Assembly: GCA_036271375.1 (NCBI GenBank) | Contig: DATBAT010000373.1 | Coordinates: forward strand, 1 to 64,000 | Reading direction: 5' to 3' | Length of the DNA stretch: 64,000 nt | Origin: DATBAT01 sp036271375 | GTDB taxonomy: Bacteria > Acidobacteriota > Terriglobia > Terriglobales > Acidobacteriaceae | Part shown: in pieces, positions 15,972-24,554 of the stretch | How positions within the stretch are numbered: position 1 is the stretch's first letter | How the letters are laid out: the number at the start of each line of letters is the position of its first letter | The notes under the pieces: generated by a model | Databases searched by the model: none | What the model saw: the letters and a program-made list of their open reading frames with translations, nothing else | Told to the model about the DNA's origin: nothing | Made by a program: the position numbers and the translations under genes

Positions 15972-16714
15972 GATGCCACCTCGATTTCAATTCCATCCGC
16001 GACCCGAGAGGAGGTCTTGCCACTGCGTTTGCGTTCTCCTGGAGTCTGTAGCCCCAGTTCTTGTCCTACCTCGCGAACATACGTCGTAAGCCGTTGGCGC
16101 AGCGCTTCCCGTCCGCGAGTTAATCTCGATTTCACCGTACCCAACGATATTTCCATGATCTCCGCGATCTGCTCGTAAGACATTTCTTCGAGGTCGCGTA
16201 ACACCACGGTCGTCCGGTAAGGCTCTGGCACTTTTCTCAACTCTTCTTCGACGCGCGCGCGTATCTCTTCGTGAGCAACATTGTCGAAAGCAGATTCGCG
16301 GCAGTCGACCAGCGTGTCTTTGATCCCAAAAGTTTCGCCTTCGGAGTTCATGCTCTCCGCCGGCTCAATTGAAGTCTCATGCGCCTTGTGGCGGAACCAC
16401 CAGCGGCGCCGGTTGGAGGCTTCGTGGATCGCAATTCGGTAGATCCAGGTCTTAAGGCTGGACTCCCCGTGGAAACTTTTCATGCCACGGAAAACTTTCA
16501 GGAAAACTTCCTGAGTAGTGTCGGAAGCGTCGGAGGCGTCGGCGACGATCCGGTAAACCAGGCTGTAGACCGGCTGATGGAATTCGCCGATTAGCCAGGC
16601 GTAAGCGTCCTCCGAACCAGCTTTCAGTTCCGCCACAATGGCGGCTTGCTCAGTCCGAATACCGATCGCGCTTGCGAGATCACCCAAGTTGGCAGCTCCC
16701 GCCATAGTGGTCAT
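15968..16714 (-). CDS. ECF-type RNA polymerase sigma factor (RpoE-like)
   Basis: A 248-residue sigma-70 family protein. Region 2 is at about residues 35-105 (EFHQPVYSLVYRIVADASDA then TTQEVFLKVFRGMKSF) and region 4 at about 155-215 (VPEPYRTTVVLRDLEEMSYE then IAEIMEISLGTVKSRLTRGR). Between them lies an acidic linker, and a ~35-residue basic tail with KRSGKTSSRV ends the protein. Its stop overlaps the start of the cognate anti-sigma gene (4 bp). A minus-strand TATAAT (16732-16727) lies 12 bases before the ATG, so the leader would be very short. ECF sigma factors normally activate their own operon and an envelope or stress regulon. The target set cannot be read here. Confidence 0.92.
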   Translation of the reverse strand: MTTMAGAANLGDLASAIGIRTEQAAIVAELKAGSEDAYAWLIGEFHQPVYSLVYRIVADASDASDTTQEVFLKVFRGMKSFHGESSLKTWIYRIAIHEASNRRRWWFRHKAHETSIEPAESMNSEGETFGIKDTLVDCRESAFDNVAHEEIRARVEEELRKVPEPYRTTVVLRDLEEMSYEQIAEIMEISLGTVKSRLTRGREALRQRLTTYVREVGQELGLQTPGERKRSGKTSSRVADGIEIEVAS

Positions 16715-16905
16715 GGCGTCACCCCCATTATAGGGATTTTCGAGGTTTTTGCCCCGCCCAAAATATCGCAGCCCGCGCTCAAGACCCGGCGGTCATTTGG
16801 GATGCCCTTCTGTGTAGATAGACCCCGGGCGGGGCGCAGAAGTTCCTTAAAAGATGACTTTGTTTTCAGTTGGGTACCCGGATTACGCCGGGGTTACCGT
16901 GGATG

Positions 16906-17589
16906 TTACTTGGGGGCAGGCGTAGCAGCAGGCTGGGTGGCTGGCTGACCTGTCGCCGTCGGCGGCTTGGGAACGGCTCTCTTCTTCTTGGGGGCAGGTT
17001 TCTTGGCGGGAGCGGTATCGTCGATGACTATCTTCTTCGGCTGCGGCGGCGGAATTGAGGCTTGCAGCGTGCGCACCTGCGCGTGCAAATGGTTGAGTTC
17101 GGCTTCTTTGGATTCGGCGAGCGAACTGATGCGGTCGCCCAACGACCGGCGTATGTTTTCAATCGTATTCAGGTCGTTTTCCAGCGCCTGGAATTCATCC
17201 TTGCCACCGAAGGCGCCGGTGTTCTCTACCACCGAGCCAAACACGTCATAGAGTGCGTCGAGATTGCGATAGAGCTTAAAGCTGGCGGTCGTACTGTCGG
17301 GGGAATTCCGAACTTCTCCGATGATGGTAGGCAGCGCGGTCTGCAAATTTCGCTGTACGGATTCCGAGTTCGACGTCGTCTGCTTTTTGGTGTTGCCGTC
17401 GGCTTTCCATTTTTCGATCCGCAATTTTGCGAGATCGAGCTGCGCGGTCTGCGACGCCTGCTCGAGTTGCGAGAGCAGGGTGTTGACCTGGCTGACCGAC
17501 GCGTAGGAAACCGGAGCTTGCACATCCTGCGCGAGCGCAAAAGATGCGGTGAGGGAAAGCAGGGCTATACCGATGGAACGAGAGTTCAT
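16906..17589 (-). CDS. secreted coiled-coil protein with Lys/Pro/Ala-rich tail
   Basis: A 227-residue protein with a signal peptide (MNSRSIGIALLSLTASFALAQ). The mature portion is mostly helical: QVNTLLSQLEQASQTAQLDL, then a stretch with FKLYRNLDALYDVFGSVVENT, and a coiled-coil ending in SLAESKEAELNHLHAQVRTL. The last ~50 residues are low complexity with alternating Pro, Ala and Lys (PAKKPAPKKKRAVPKPP) and end in TPAPK. The basic tail could bind cell wall or nucleic acid. No family is recognised. Homologues are expected to be limited to Acidobacteriota (inference). It is separately transcribed from the sigma operon. The 191-bp spacer between 16715 and 16905 has one imperfect hairpin (about 16872-16901). 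Confidence 0.7.
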   Translation of the reverse strand: MNSRSIGIALLSLTASFALAQDVQAPVSYASVSQVNTLLSQLEQASQTAQLDLAKLRIEKWKADGNTKKQTTSNSESVQRNLQTALPTIIGEVRNSPDSTTASFKLYRNLDALYDVFGSVVENTGAFGGKDEFQALENDLNTIENIRRSLGDRISSLAESKEAELNHLHAQVRTLQASIPPPQPKKIVIDDTAPAKKPAPKKKRAVPKPPTATGQPATQPAATPAPK

Positions 17590-17684
17590 TTGGGGGCTCG
17601 TTTAGACGCTAATCAGCATACTATTTTGTGCAGACAGACGAAAGCCTTAAGGCTAGGACTTCCACCAACGCTGGGGTGATCGGT

Positions 17685-18014
17685 CTAGGCTTGCGAGAGG
17701 AATTCGTACTCGTCGATCACGGCCGCGACGGACATCTTTCCGGTCGGCGTTCCGCCATCCACGCGAACGACTTTTCCCTTGCAGCGGACGTGAATGCTCT
17801 CGGTCAGCGTGATTTCCGGCGGCAAAGTGAGGGTGAACTCAATGGGTGAGCCGGCTTCAATGGACGAATCCACGTAAAAGCATATGCCACGGGCACTTAC
17901 GTCGCGAGTCTGGGCTTGTTTCTCGGGTGTGGTCGGTGTGGTGTAGTTGACTGCAACCGGCAAGCGCAAGGCAAACCGTCGGGTCGCCCGCTTTTCTTGG
18001 GGCACTTCGGCCAT
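17685..18014 (-). CDS. PilZ domain protein, canonical c-di-GMP-binding motifs
   Basis: A 109-residue single-domain PilZ protein. Both c-di-GMP motifs are intact: RATRR (RxxxR) close to the N-terminus, followed by FALRLPVAVNY, and DVSARG (DxSxxG) about 27 residues later. The barrel strands IEFTLTLPPEI and IHVRCKGKVVRVD follow. It probably binds c-di-GMP and relays it to motility or secretion machinery, consistent with the GGDEF/HD-GYP protein at 53 kb and the che operon. I chose the ATG at 18014 because GGGGGA lies close upstream. In-frame ATGs at 18026 and 18035 are possible. Confidence 0.86.
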   Translation of the reverse strand: MAEVPQEKRATRRFALRLPVAVNYTTPTTPEKQAQTRDVSARGICFYVDSSIEAGSPIEFTLTLPPEITLTESIHVRCKGKVVRVDGGTPTGKMSVAAVIDEYEFLSQA

Positions 18015-18141
18015 TGATTCCCCCATAGGTGGCATCAAGCATGCGGTCTGCCCGAGTTTGTGTCAAGAGTCAATTGGAATGCGGTACGGCATCGAACCCA
18101 ACTTCGCCGCGGGGCTTTCTCATGTAATCTGTAGAGAAATC

Positions 18142-18717
18142 ATGGTTTTTGTCCTCGACAACTACGACTCGTTTACCTACAACCTTGTCCAATATCTGGG
18201 GGAACTCGGAGCTGAAGTGGTAGTTCGCCGGAATGATCAGGTTACGGTCGATGAGGTAGGAAATCTCGCTCCGGACCGCATTCTGTTGTCCCCGGGGCCG
18301 TGTACTCCGGAAGATGCCGGGATCACTATCGAGTTGGTGAAGAAGTTTGCAGGGAAGATTCCGGTCCTGGGGGTTTGTCTGGGACATCAGGCGATCGGCG
18401 CGGCGTTTGGCGGAAATGTGATTCGTGCTCCTCATCTAATGCACGGAAAGACCAGCGAAGTGCGTCACGACAACAAGACCATCTTTCACGGCTTGCCTTC
18501 ACCCATGACCGCGACGCGCTATCACTCGTTGATCGTCGAAGAATCGAGCCTGCCGGATGAACTCGAGGTCAGCGCCTACACTACCGAGCGCGATGGAACC
18601 AAAACCATCATGGGTTTGCGCCATCGCGAGTTCCCGATTGAGGGAGTGCAGTTCCATCCGGAGAGCGTGCTGACTAGCGCGGGGAAGAAGCTGGTAGAGA
18701 ATTTCCTGGCGATCTGA
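18142..18717 (+). CDS. trpG: anthranilate / aminodeoxychorismate synthase glutamine amidotransferase subunit
   Basis: This 191-residue class I glutamine amidotransferase supplies ammonia for anthranilate (tryptophan) or 4-amino-4-deoxychorismate (folate) synthesis. The catalytic triad is visible: Cys79 in GVCLGHQA, His172 and Glu174 in QFHPES. The start MVFVLDNYDSFTYNLVQYLG is typical. No trpE or pabB is adjacent, and it stands alone, so it may serve both pathways (inference). The longer frame reading in from upstream is non-coding. The chorismate synthase gene aroC lies 4 kb away, but on the other strand. PabA is the alternative name. Confidence 0.92.
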   Translation: MVFVLDNYDSFTYNLVQYLGELGAEVVVRRNDQVTVDEVGNLAPDRILLSPGPCTPEDAGITIELVKKFAGKIPVLGVCLGHQAIGAAFGGNVIRAPHLMHGKTSEVRHDNKTIFHGLPSPMTATRYHSLIVEESSLPDELEVSAYTTERDGTKTIMGLRHREFPIEGVQFHPESVLTSAGKKLVENFLAI

Positions 18718-18804
18718 GCCTTCATCGAAGATTCCCAATGTATTGCCCTCACCCGAACCACTCTGGGAACCTCAGTGACCTCTGTGGTTAAGGTTTAGGG
18801 CCGC

Positions 18805-18810
18805 TATAAT
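18805..18810 (+). promoter_or_regulatory. -10 box in front of the PASTA gene
   Basis: A perfect TATAAT ends 9 bases before the GTG start codon at 18820. If it is used, transcription would begin at or within a few bases of the start codon, giving a leaderless mRNA. No clear -35 box was seen. Confidence 0.45.
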
Positions 18811-18819
18811 CACCCCACC

Positions 18820-19524
18820 GTGAAAGCCATCTTCCGCCTAATTCTCCGCGGACTTGTCCTCTTAGTGGTTGCGATGATTTCCATGCTGACGGCTATGCGC
18901 TTCGCCATTCACGGACGCGAAGTCGCCGTGCCCAATCTCGCTGGTCACACCGTTGCCGAAGCGCGCAAGATGGCAGACGACCTTGGCCTCGGCTTTAACC
19001 TCGAGCGCCGTTATTACAGTCCGGATGTTGGCGAAGGGAAAGTGCTGTCGCAGGCTCCGGCCGCCGGGACCAAAGTTCGCCGCGGCTGGCAGGTGCGCGT
19101 CGCCGAAAGTATGGGCACGCAGCGCCTGCAAATTGTTAGCGTAGTCGGGCAATCGCAGCGAGCAGCCGAGATCAACATTCGCCGGCGTGGATTGGAAATG
19201 GGTACCGTAGCGCAAATGCCTTTAGCGGATGCGCCCGCTGATCGCGTGGTTTCGCAAAGCCCGCCACCGAACGCCAGTGGCGTTTCCGCTCCGAGAATCA
19301 ATTTACTGGTAAGCACTGCCGCCGAGCCGCGTGCCTTTGTGATGCCAAATCTCGCAGGGCAGCCTTTGGGAACTGTGCAGCTAGCTTTGCGCGATGCCGG
19401 GCTGCGCATAGGCGAAGCCAGCGGGGCAAGTCCGGTTTCGCCCGCGAGCATCGTAGTGTCCCATTCGCCGGTTGCGGGGGAGAAGGTTCTGCGTGGTGGT
19501 GTGGTGAATTTGCAGGTTCGGTGA
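18820..19524 (+). CDS. membrane-anchored PASTA-domain protein
   Basis: A 234-residue protein with one N-terminal membrane segment (about residues 5-27) and three PASTA domains outside the cytoplasm: VPNLAGHTVAEARKMADDLG, a middle LQIVSVVGQSQRAAEINIRR and a third MPNLAGQPLGTVQLALRDAG. Each ends in a VVSQSP or VLSQAP-like turn. PASTA domains bind peptidoglycan or muropeptides, and in PknB-type kinases and PBP2x they sense cell wall. Here there is no kinase or transpeptidase domain. It may be a free-standing cell-wall sensor or anchor that partners with a kinase encoded elsewhere. GTG start, possibly leaderless. Confidence 0.85.
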   Translation: MKAIFRLILRGLVLLVVAMISMLTAMRFAIHGREVAVPNLAGHTVAEARKMADDLGLGFNLERRYYSPDVGEGKVLSQAPAAGTKVRRGWQVRVAESMGTQRLQIVSVVGQSQRAAEINIRRRGLEMGTVAQMPLADAPADRVVSQSPPPNASGVSAPRINLLVSTAAEPRAFVMPNLAGQPLGTVQLALRDAGLRIGEASGASPVSPASIVVSHSPVAGEKVLRGGVVNLQVR

Positions 19525-19528
19525 AGCG

Positions 19529-20842
19529 CTATTTCCGTTCCAGAATCGCCGCGAAAAAACCATCGCAGGGATGTTTTCCCGGCAGCGTCCTTAAATAAGG
19601 CCCTGAACCCAGAGCATCGAGATCCGACCAGGAAAGCTCCCCTTCGCTGTGAAGCCGCTCTAACTCTTCCCGCACATTTACCACACGAAACCCTTCGAGC
19701 GCCTGCTCGACAACCGCTGAGTTCTCCTCGCGCTCCAGCGAGCAGGTTGAGTAGACGATTCTTCCTCCGGGAGCAACACATTTCATCGCTGCCCGCAAGA
19801 TCGCCGACTGACGCTCCTGAAGGTCGCGAAGATCGTCCTCCGTCAATTTCCATTTGATCTCGGGATTGTGCGCCAAAGTTCCCGTACCCGAGCAAGGAAC
19901 ATCCGCGAGAACCCGGTCGAATCTTTGCGGCGACTCGAACGACCGCATGTCCGCGGTTTCCACCGTGACGTTGGAAGCGGGAACCAGCTTACGCAGCAAA
20001 GCGGCGCGCTGCGGATGCAAATCAAGAGCCAGTACGGAAGCCTGCGGATTGCCCTCCGCTATCACGCGAGTCTTGCCACCGGGTGCGGCACAGCAATCCA
20101 GAAAATTCTGTCCGTGTCCCAGCAGCAGCGCCACGAGTTGAGACGCCTCGTCTTGAATAGCAATCTTGCCCCGGCGGAAGGCACGCGTATGCGAAACATT
20201 CCCACTGACTACCCTTCGCGCATGGGTAAGCAGCAAGCCTGGGGAGAGTTCGACGCCCTCTTCTTTCAGCTCATCCGCAGCTGAACCAGCACTCAGGCGG
20301 ATTGCGGTCTGCGGCGTCAGTTGATCGTGTTGGCAAATCTTCTGCGTGACCTCGAAACCAAATTCCTGGGTCCAACGCTCCACCAACCACAGCGGATGTG
20401 CCGTTTGTGCCGCCAATTCGTCCGCGTTGGTGGCTGTGGTCGGCGGAAGTTTCGGACGTTCACTCAGCTTGCGCAGCACGGCATTCACAAACGCCGCCGC
20501 CGAGCGCTTCCGCGCCCGCTTAACCAGTTCGACGCTTTCGTGCACGGCTGCATGTCCGGGAATGCGGTCGAGAAACTTAAGTTGATACGCGGCCAGGCGA
20601 AGCGCGGTTAAAACTTCGACATCTATCTTGTCCAATTTTAGTGAGGAAGATGCAGCTAGCTCTCGATCGAGAACCGGCTTCCAGCGCAACACACCCATTA
20701 CCAATTCCGTGGCCAAGCCATGATCGGAGGATGTCAGCTTGCTGTATCCGGCGGAATGTAAAAGCTCGGACGCGAAGGACTCAGTTTGCTCAACCCGAAG
20801 AAGAATGTCGAACGCAGCCGTGCGTGCTGGAGAGATGGCCAT
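19529..20842 (-). CDS. rsmB: 16S rRNA (cytosine-967-C5)-methyltransferase
   Basis: A 437-residue RNA m5C methyltransferase. The N-terminal NusB-like RNA-binding domain (ARTAAFDILLRVEQTESFAS, about residues 5-135) is followed by the SAM-dependent methyltransferase domain: LDCCAAPGGKTRVIAEG, the acidic DLHPQRAALLRKL loop, DVPCSGTGTLAHNPEIKWK with the conserved releasing Cys, and YSTCSLEREEN with the nucleophile Cys. It follows fmt by only 1 bp, which is the classic fmt-rsmB arrangement, and it converges on the PASTA gene with a 4-bp gap. Confidence 0.94.
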   Translation of the reverse strand: MAISPARTAAFDILLRVEQTESFASELLHSAGYSKLTSSDHGLATELVMGVLRWKPVLDRELAASSSLKLDKIDVEVLTALRLAAYQLKFLDRIPGHAAVHESVELVKRARKRSAAAFVNAVLRKLSERPKLPPTTATNADELAAQTAHPLWLVERWTQEFGFEVTQKICQHDQLTPQTAIRLSAGSAADELKEEGVELSPGLLLTHARRVVSGNVSHTRAFRRGKIAIQDEASQLVALLLGHGQNFLDCCAAPGGKTRVIAEGNPQASVLALDLHPQRAALLRKLVPASNVTVETADMRSFESPQRFDRVLADVPCSGTGTLAHNPEIKWKLTEDDLRDLQERQSAILRAAMKCVAPGGRIVYSTCSLEREENSAVVEQALEGFRVVNVREELERLHSEGELSWSDLDALGSGPYLRTLPGKHPCDGFFAAILERK

Positions 20843-20843
20843 G

Positions 20844-21779
20844 CTACGTCCCGAGAGTCTCGCCGTTTTCCGGACGATAACCGCGGACGAAGTCGGCGGC
20901 AGGCATTCGTTTCTTGCCCTCAGGCTGGACTTCCAGCAGTTCGAGCGAACCTTCTCCGCAACCCACGACTAGTCCATCCTCGACATTCATGGTCGCAGCT
21001 GGAAGGATTTTCTTCGCAAGATTCGCCGATTTAACCTGCAAGCCTTTCCCTCGAAAAATAGTGAAGGCGCCCGGCCAGGGCTGAAAGCCGCGCAAGTGGT
21101 TATGAATTTCACGCGCGGAAAGATTGAAGTCGATGCGACCGTCTTCTTTCTGCAAAATCGGCGCGAGGGTGGCCTCAGAATCATCCTGTGGCCGCGCCGG
21201 GAGCGTTCCGGCCTGCAAACCGCGGAGGGTCACCACCATAAGATCGGCACCGATGTCGGCCAGGGGCGGCGAAATGGTTTCGGAAGTATCGTCAGGCCCA
21301 ATCTCGATCTCTTGCTGCAGCAGAATGTCGCCGGTGTCGAGGCCGGCATCGATGCGCATTGTGGTCACACCTGTGATCGACTCGCCGTGAGCGATTGCCC
21401 ACTGAATCGGTGCCGCCCCTCGATATTTCGGCAACAACGACGCATGCAGGTTCAAATTGCCCAGCGGAGGGAGATCCAGCATCCACTGCGGAACGATGCG
21501 TCCATATCCCACGACGATGATGGCGTCGGGTTTGAGAGAGGTGAGTTGAGCCCGGAACTCGTCATTGTTTTTGATCTTCTCGGGCTGCGCAATGGGGAGA
21601 GCCAACTCTAAAGCGCGCTGCTTCACCGGAGAAAGCGCCAGCTCCATGCCGCGTCCGCGCGGACGATCTGGCTGCGTGACCACCAGAGGTACAGAAAATC
21701 CGGAGTCGACCAGCCTGGTGAGAGTAGGAACGGCGAACGCAGGAGTACCGCAAAATACGAGAGTGAGCGGAGAAGGCAT
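20844..21779 (-). CDS. fmt: methionyl-tRNA formyltransferase
   Basis: This 311-residue enzyme formylates Met-tRNAfMet using 10-formyltetrahydrofolate, for translation initiation. The N-terminal Rossmann-like domain starts LTLVFCGTPAFAVPTLTRLV. The active-site segment NLHASLLPKYRGAAPIQWAI and GVTTMRIDAGLDTGDIL carry the conserved His, Asn and Asp. The C-terminal OB-like domain (about 200-305, REIHNHLRGFQPWPGAFT) is present. It lies directly upstream of rsmB and downstream of def/aroC across a palindromic spacer, so formylation and deformylation genes are clustered. Confidence 0.95.
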   Translation of the reverse strand: MPSPLTLVFCGTPAFAVPTLTRLVDSGFSVPLVVTQPDRPRGRGMELALSPVKQRALELALPIAQPEKIKNNDEFRAQLTSLKPDAIIVVGYGRIVPQWMLDLPPLGNLNLHASLLPKYRGAAPIQWAIAHGESITGVTTMRIDAGLDTGDILLQQEIEIGPDDTSETISPPLADIGADLMVVTLRGLQAGTLPARPQDDSEATLAPILQKEDGRIDFNLSAREIHNHLRGFQPWPGAFTIFRGKGLQVKSANLAKKILPAATMNVEDGLVVGCGEGSLELLEVQPEGKKRMPAADFVRGYRPENGETLGT

Positions 21780-21787
21780 TGAGGGAG

Positions 21788-21885
21788 ATTTGTAATTTAG
21801 TAGTCGGAAAATCTTGTAATTAACCTTGCGGCAAGGCCGGGGCAGCTTTTTAATTACGAAATTACCCGATTACCAAATTACAAAT
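21788..21885. repeat. nested palindromic intergenic repeat
   Basis: The outer arms ATTTGTAATTTAGTAGTCGG (21788-21807) and the near-complement at 21866-21885 pair at about 17 of 20 positions. Inside them, TTGTAATTAA pairs with TTAATTACGAA, and a perfect CCTTGC-G-GCAAGG hairpin lies in the middle. It occupies almost the whole fmt-def spacer. Confidence 0.65.
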
Positions 21886-21892
21886 TTCTCTC

Positions 21893-22402
21893 TCACCATT
21901 CTCCCGCCTTAATAAGTTTTCGAATTTTTCGCTTCATCAAGTCGCGTTTCAGCGCGCTGATGTGGCTGATGTAGAGTTTGCCGTTGAGATGGTCGGTCTC
22001 GTGCAGAAATGCACGGGCCAGAAGTTCTTCGCCGGTCTTTTCGAACCACTTTCCATTGACGTCCTGGGCGCGGACGGTGACCTTTTTCGGCCGCGACACC
22101 GGCTCGCGAAAATCCGGGATACTCAGGCAGCCTTCGCTCTGGCTCTGCTTGCCCTCGGTGTGAATGATCTCCGGGTTGACCAGCACCAGCTTGGCGTCGG
22201 GATCTTCCTTGAACGTTACGTCGATCACCGCCAGCCGTTTCGACAGGCCAATCTGCGGCGCGGCGAGTCCCACACCGTGCGCGGCGTACATCGATTCGAA
22301 CATATCTTCGACCAGCTTTTTCAGCTCGCCGTCAAAGTCCTTCACGGCTTCAGCCGGCCGCTCGAGGACTGGATTTCCAAACTTCACGATGGGATAAATC
22401 AT
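21893..22402 (-). CDS. def: peptide deformylase
   Basis: This 169-residue metalloenzyme removes the N-formyl group from nascent proteins. The three motifs are intact: GVGLAAPQIG (44-52), EGCLS with metal ligand Cys92, and HETDH with ligands His134/His138 and catalytic Glu135. The C-terminal ALKRDLMKRKIRKL helix is of the usual length. It overlaps the aroC stop region by 1 bp and is followed by a palindromic spacer and fmt. Confidence 0.96.
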   Translation of the reverse strand: MIYPIVKFGNPVLERPAEAVKDFDGELKKLVEDMFESMYAAHGVGLAAPQIGLSKRLAVIDVTFKEDPDAKLVLVNPEIIHTEGKQSQSEGCLSIPDFREPVSRPKKVTVRAQDVNGKWFEKTGEELLARAFLHETDHLNGKLYISHISALKRDLMKRKIRKLIKAGEW

Positions 22403-23580
22403 TAGTAGTTCTTCAGTTGTTCGCGGTAGCCGTGAAAATTCCGCAAAGTTTCGACCATCGAATCGCCGCCAAATTTATCCAGCGCGACCCGCGCCATGGT
22501 CAACGCGACCATAGCTTCGGCGGCAACGCCGGCCGCCGGCACCACGCAGACATCGGAGCGTTCGTATGCCGCCTTCACCGGTTCACGACTCGTGAAATCG
22601 ACCGATTGTAACGGACGCCTCAGTGTGGAAATCGGTTTCAAATATCCGCGTACACGGATTTCTTCTCCGTTGGATGTACCGCCTTCGATTCCACCGGCAT
22701 TGTTACGCGGCCTGGTGAACTCGGTGAACCCTTCTTTATTGTCCGTGCCGTAGCCAATCTCATCGTGCACCGCGGAACCCGCCGCGTACGCCGCGGTCAC
22801 GCCCGCGCCGATTTCGACCGCCTTTACGGCTTGCAGGGACATCACCGCCGCCGCCAGCAACGCGTCGAGCCTTTCGTCCCACTGTACGTAGGTTCCCAAC
22901 CCCGGCGGCACGTTGTGGGCGACCACTTCAAACACGCCCCCGACAGTGTCTCCAGTACGCAGGACCTGGTCCACTTCGCCCTTCATGCGCTGTTCGATTT
23001 CCGGGTCGGCGCAGTTCAGCAATACTTCTTGCTTGTCCCACAAAGGCCTGATCCGGTCCCAGGGAACCTCACGTTCCATGATCGTCTTGCCCACGGCGAC
23101 TACGTGGCTTAGAACTTCAATTCCCAACTCTTGCAAAAACAATTTCGCCAGTGCGCCGATAGCCACTCGCGCCGCCGACTCGCGGGCCGAGGCTCGCTCT
23201 AAAACATACCGTGCCTCCGAAAAGTTGTACTTGAGCGCGCCGGCTAGATCGGCATGGCCCGGACGCGGCGATGCTACCCGTTTATGTTTCGCGGGATCGC
23301 CCGGCTCAACCGGCAGCGACTCTTCCCAGTTTTTCCAATCGCGATTCTGAAGCATCACGGCGATGGGCGAACCGATCGTGGCCCCATGTCGCACACCAGA
23401 CAGAATGTGGGCCTTGTCGGTTTCAATCTTCATTCTGCCGCCGCGGCCGAAGCCCTGCTGGCGGCGCCAAAGTTCGCGGTCGAGGAATTTCTGGTCGACT
23501 TTCAAGCCCGCAGGCAGGCCGGAAAGGAAGGCTACCAGGGCCTCGCCGTGTGATTCTCCTGAGGTGAAATAGCGCAGCAT
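22402..23580 (-). CDS. aroC: chorismate synthase
   Basis: This 392-residue FMN-dependent lyase makes chorismate from 5-enolpyruvylshikimate-3-phosphate, the last step of the shikimate pathway. Signatures: LRYFTSGESHGEALVAFLSG at the N-terminus, RPGHADLAGALKYN, RASARESAARVAIGA, and GGIEGGTSNGEEIRVRGYLKPI near the C-terminus. Full length for the family. It runs into def with a 1-bp overlap. The 176-bp region upstream separates it from the divergent sensor kinase gene. Confidence 0.97.
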   Translation of the reverse strand: MLRYFTSGESHGEALVAFLSGLPAGLKVDQKFLDRELWRRQQGFGRGGRMKIETDKAHILSGVRHGATIGSPIAVMLQNRDWKNWEESLPVEPGDPAKHKRVASPRPGHADLAGALKYNFSEARYVLERASARESAARVAIGALAKLFLQELGIEVLSHVVAVGKTIMEREVPWDRIRPLWDKQEVLLNCADPEIEQRMKGEVDQVLRTGDTVGGVFEVVAHNVPPGLGTYVQWDERLDALLAAAVMSLQAVKAVEIGAGVTAAYAAGSAVHDEIGYGTDNKEGFTEFTRPRNNAGGIEGGTSNGEEIRVRGYLKPISTLRRPLQSVDFTSREPVKAAYERSDVCVVPAAGVAAEAMVALTMARVALDKFGGDSMVETLRNFHGYREQLKNY

Positions 23581-23756
23581 CGGTTGAATTGTATCCGATG
23601 ATGCTGCAAATAAAGGAACTCGGCACTATGAAGCCGGTTTTTTCGGGCCTTTGGGTAGCCATCGTCTTAGTGATGTGTTTAGAATGAAGACAGCTTGCTG
23701 CCCCAGTCCCAAGCCATCCTGCACTGGGCAGCGTCTTCGTCCTACTCTCTCTGGCC

Positions 23757-24554
23757 GTGAGGATTGGACTCGTGTCTTCAATTCCTGCAAAAGGGCGGAA
23801 GCCTGTCCATGCCGATGATGTTCCTCTGACGCCGGTGTCGGAAGTTTCGCGTCACTTGGTGCGCGCCCAGGAAGAAGAACGCAAAAGGATCAGCCGCGAA
23901 CTGCACGATGGCACTGGCCAGGGGCTGATGGTGTTGCGCCTCTATTTGGGAATGCTCGGTGCGGGCCAGTTAGATCTGGAATCCCAGAGCAAAGTTCAGG
24001 AAGCTCTCGGCCTTCTCGACCACACCATTGAAGATTTGCGCCGCATCATTGGACGGCTCTCTCCCCAGACTCTCGAACGCCTGGGACTGCTGCCGGCTAT
24101 TCGCAAAGAAGTTCGTGATGTTAGCCGCAACACCGGGCTGAAAGCCGACCTTCATCTTCCTCCTGGATTGCCGCGCCTCGATGCGGAAGTCGAACTCGCG
24201 ATTTACCGTTCGGTGCAGGAAGCGTTGCACAACATCGCCAAGCATTCTCGCGCTACCCACTTCCGGGTTTCGCTGGAAGATGGCGACGGCTCCCTTCGGT
24301 TGCTGGTGGAAGACGATGGCATCGGATTCACCCGCAAGAAGTGCACGCAATCCAACAGCTTTGGTCTGTGGGGAATGCGTGAGCGCATTACCGCCTTGGG
24401 TGGCAAACTCCGTGTGCGATCCGAATTGGGCAAGGGTACGGTTCTAAGAATCACTTTGCCCGTAACCCCAGAGCCGCATTCGGACTTTGCGCTGAAGACT
24501 CCGCAGTTAATTTCTGAATCCGACGGTGAGGGCAATTACTCCCATGCCCATTAA
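23757..24554 (+). CDS. cytoplasmic NarL-type sensor histidine kinase
   Basis: A 265-residue HisKA_3/HATPase protein without membrane segment or recognisable sensor domain beyond ~30 N-terminal residues. The phosphoacceptor His50 is in EERKRISRELHDGTGQGLM, typical of NarX/DegS-type kinases. The ATPase N, G1 and G2 boxes are AIYRSVQEALHNIAKHS, VEDDGIGFT and GLWGMRERITALGG. It starts at GTG 23757 (an in-frame GTG at 23772 is an alternative) and overlaps the start of the response regulator gene by 11 bases, so the two form a coupled two-component system. Confidence 0.9.
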   Translation: MRIGLVSSIPAKGRKPVHADDVPLTPVSEVSRHLVRAQEEERKRISRELHDGTGQGLMVLRLYLGMLGAGQLDLESQSKVQEALGLLDHTIEDLRRIIGRLSPQTLERLGLLPAIRKEVRDVSRNTGLKADLHLPPGLPRLDAEVELAIYRSVQEALHNIAKHSRATHFRVSLEDGDGSLRLLVEDDGIGFTRKKCTQSNSFGLWGMRERITALGGKLRVRSELGKGTVLRITLPVTPEPHSDFALKTPQLISESDGEGNYSHAH

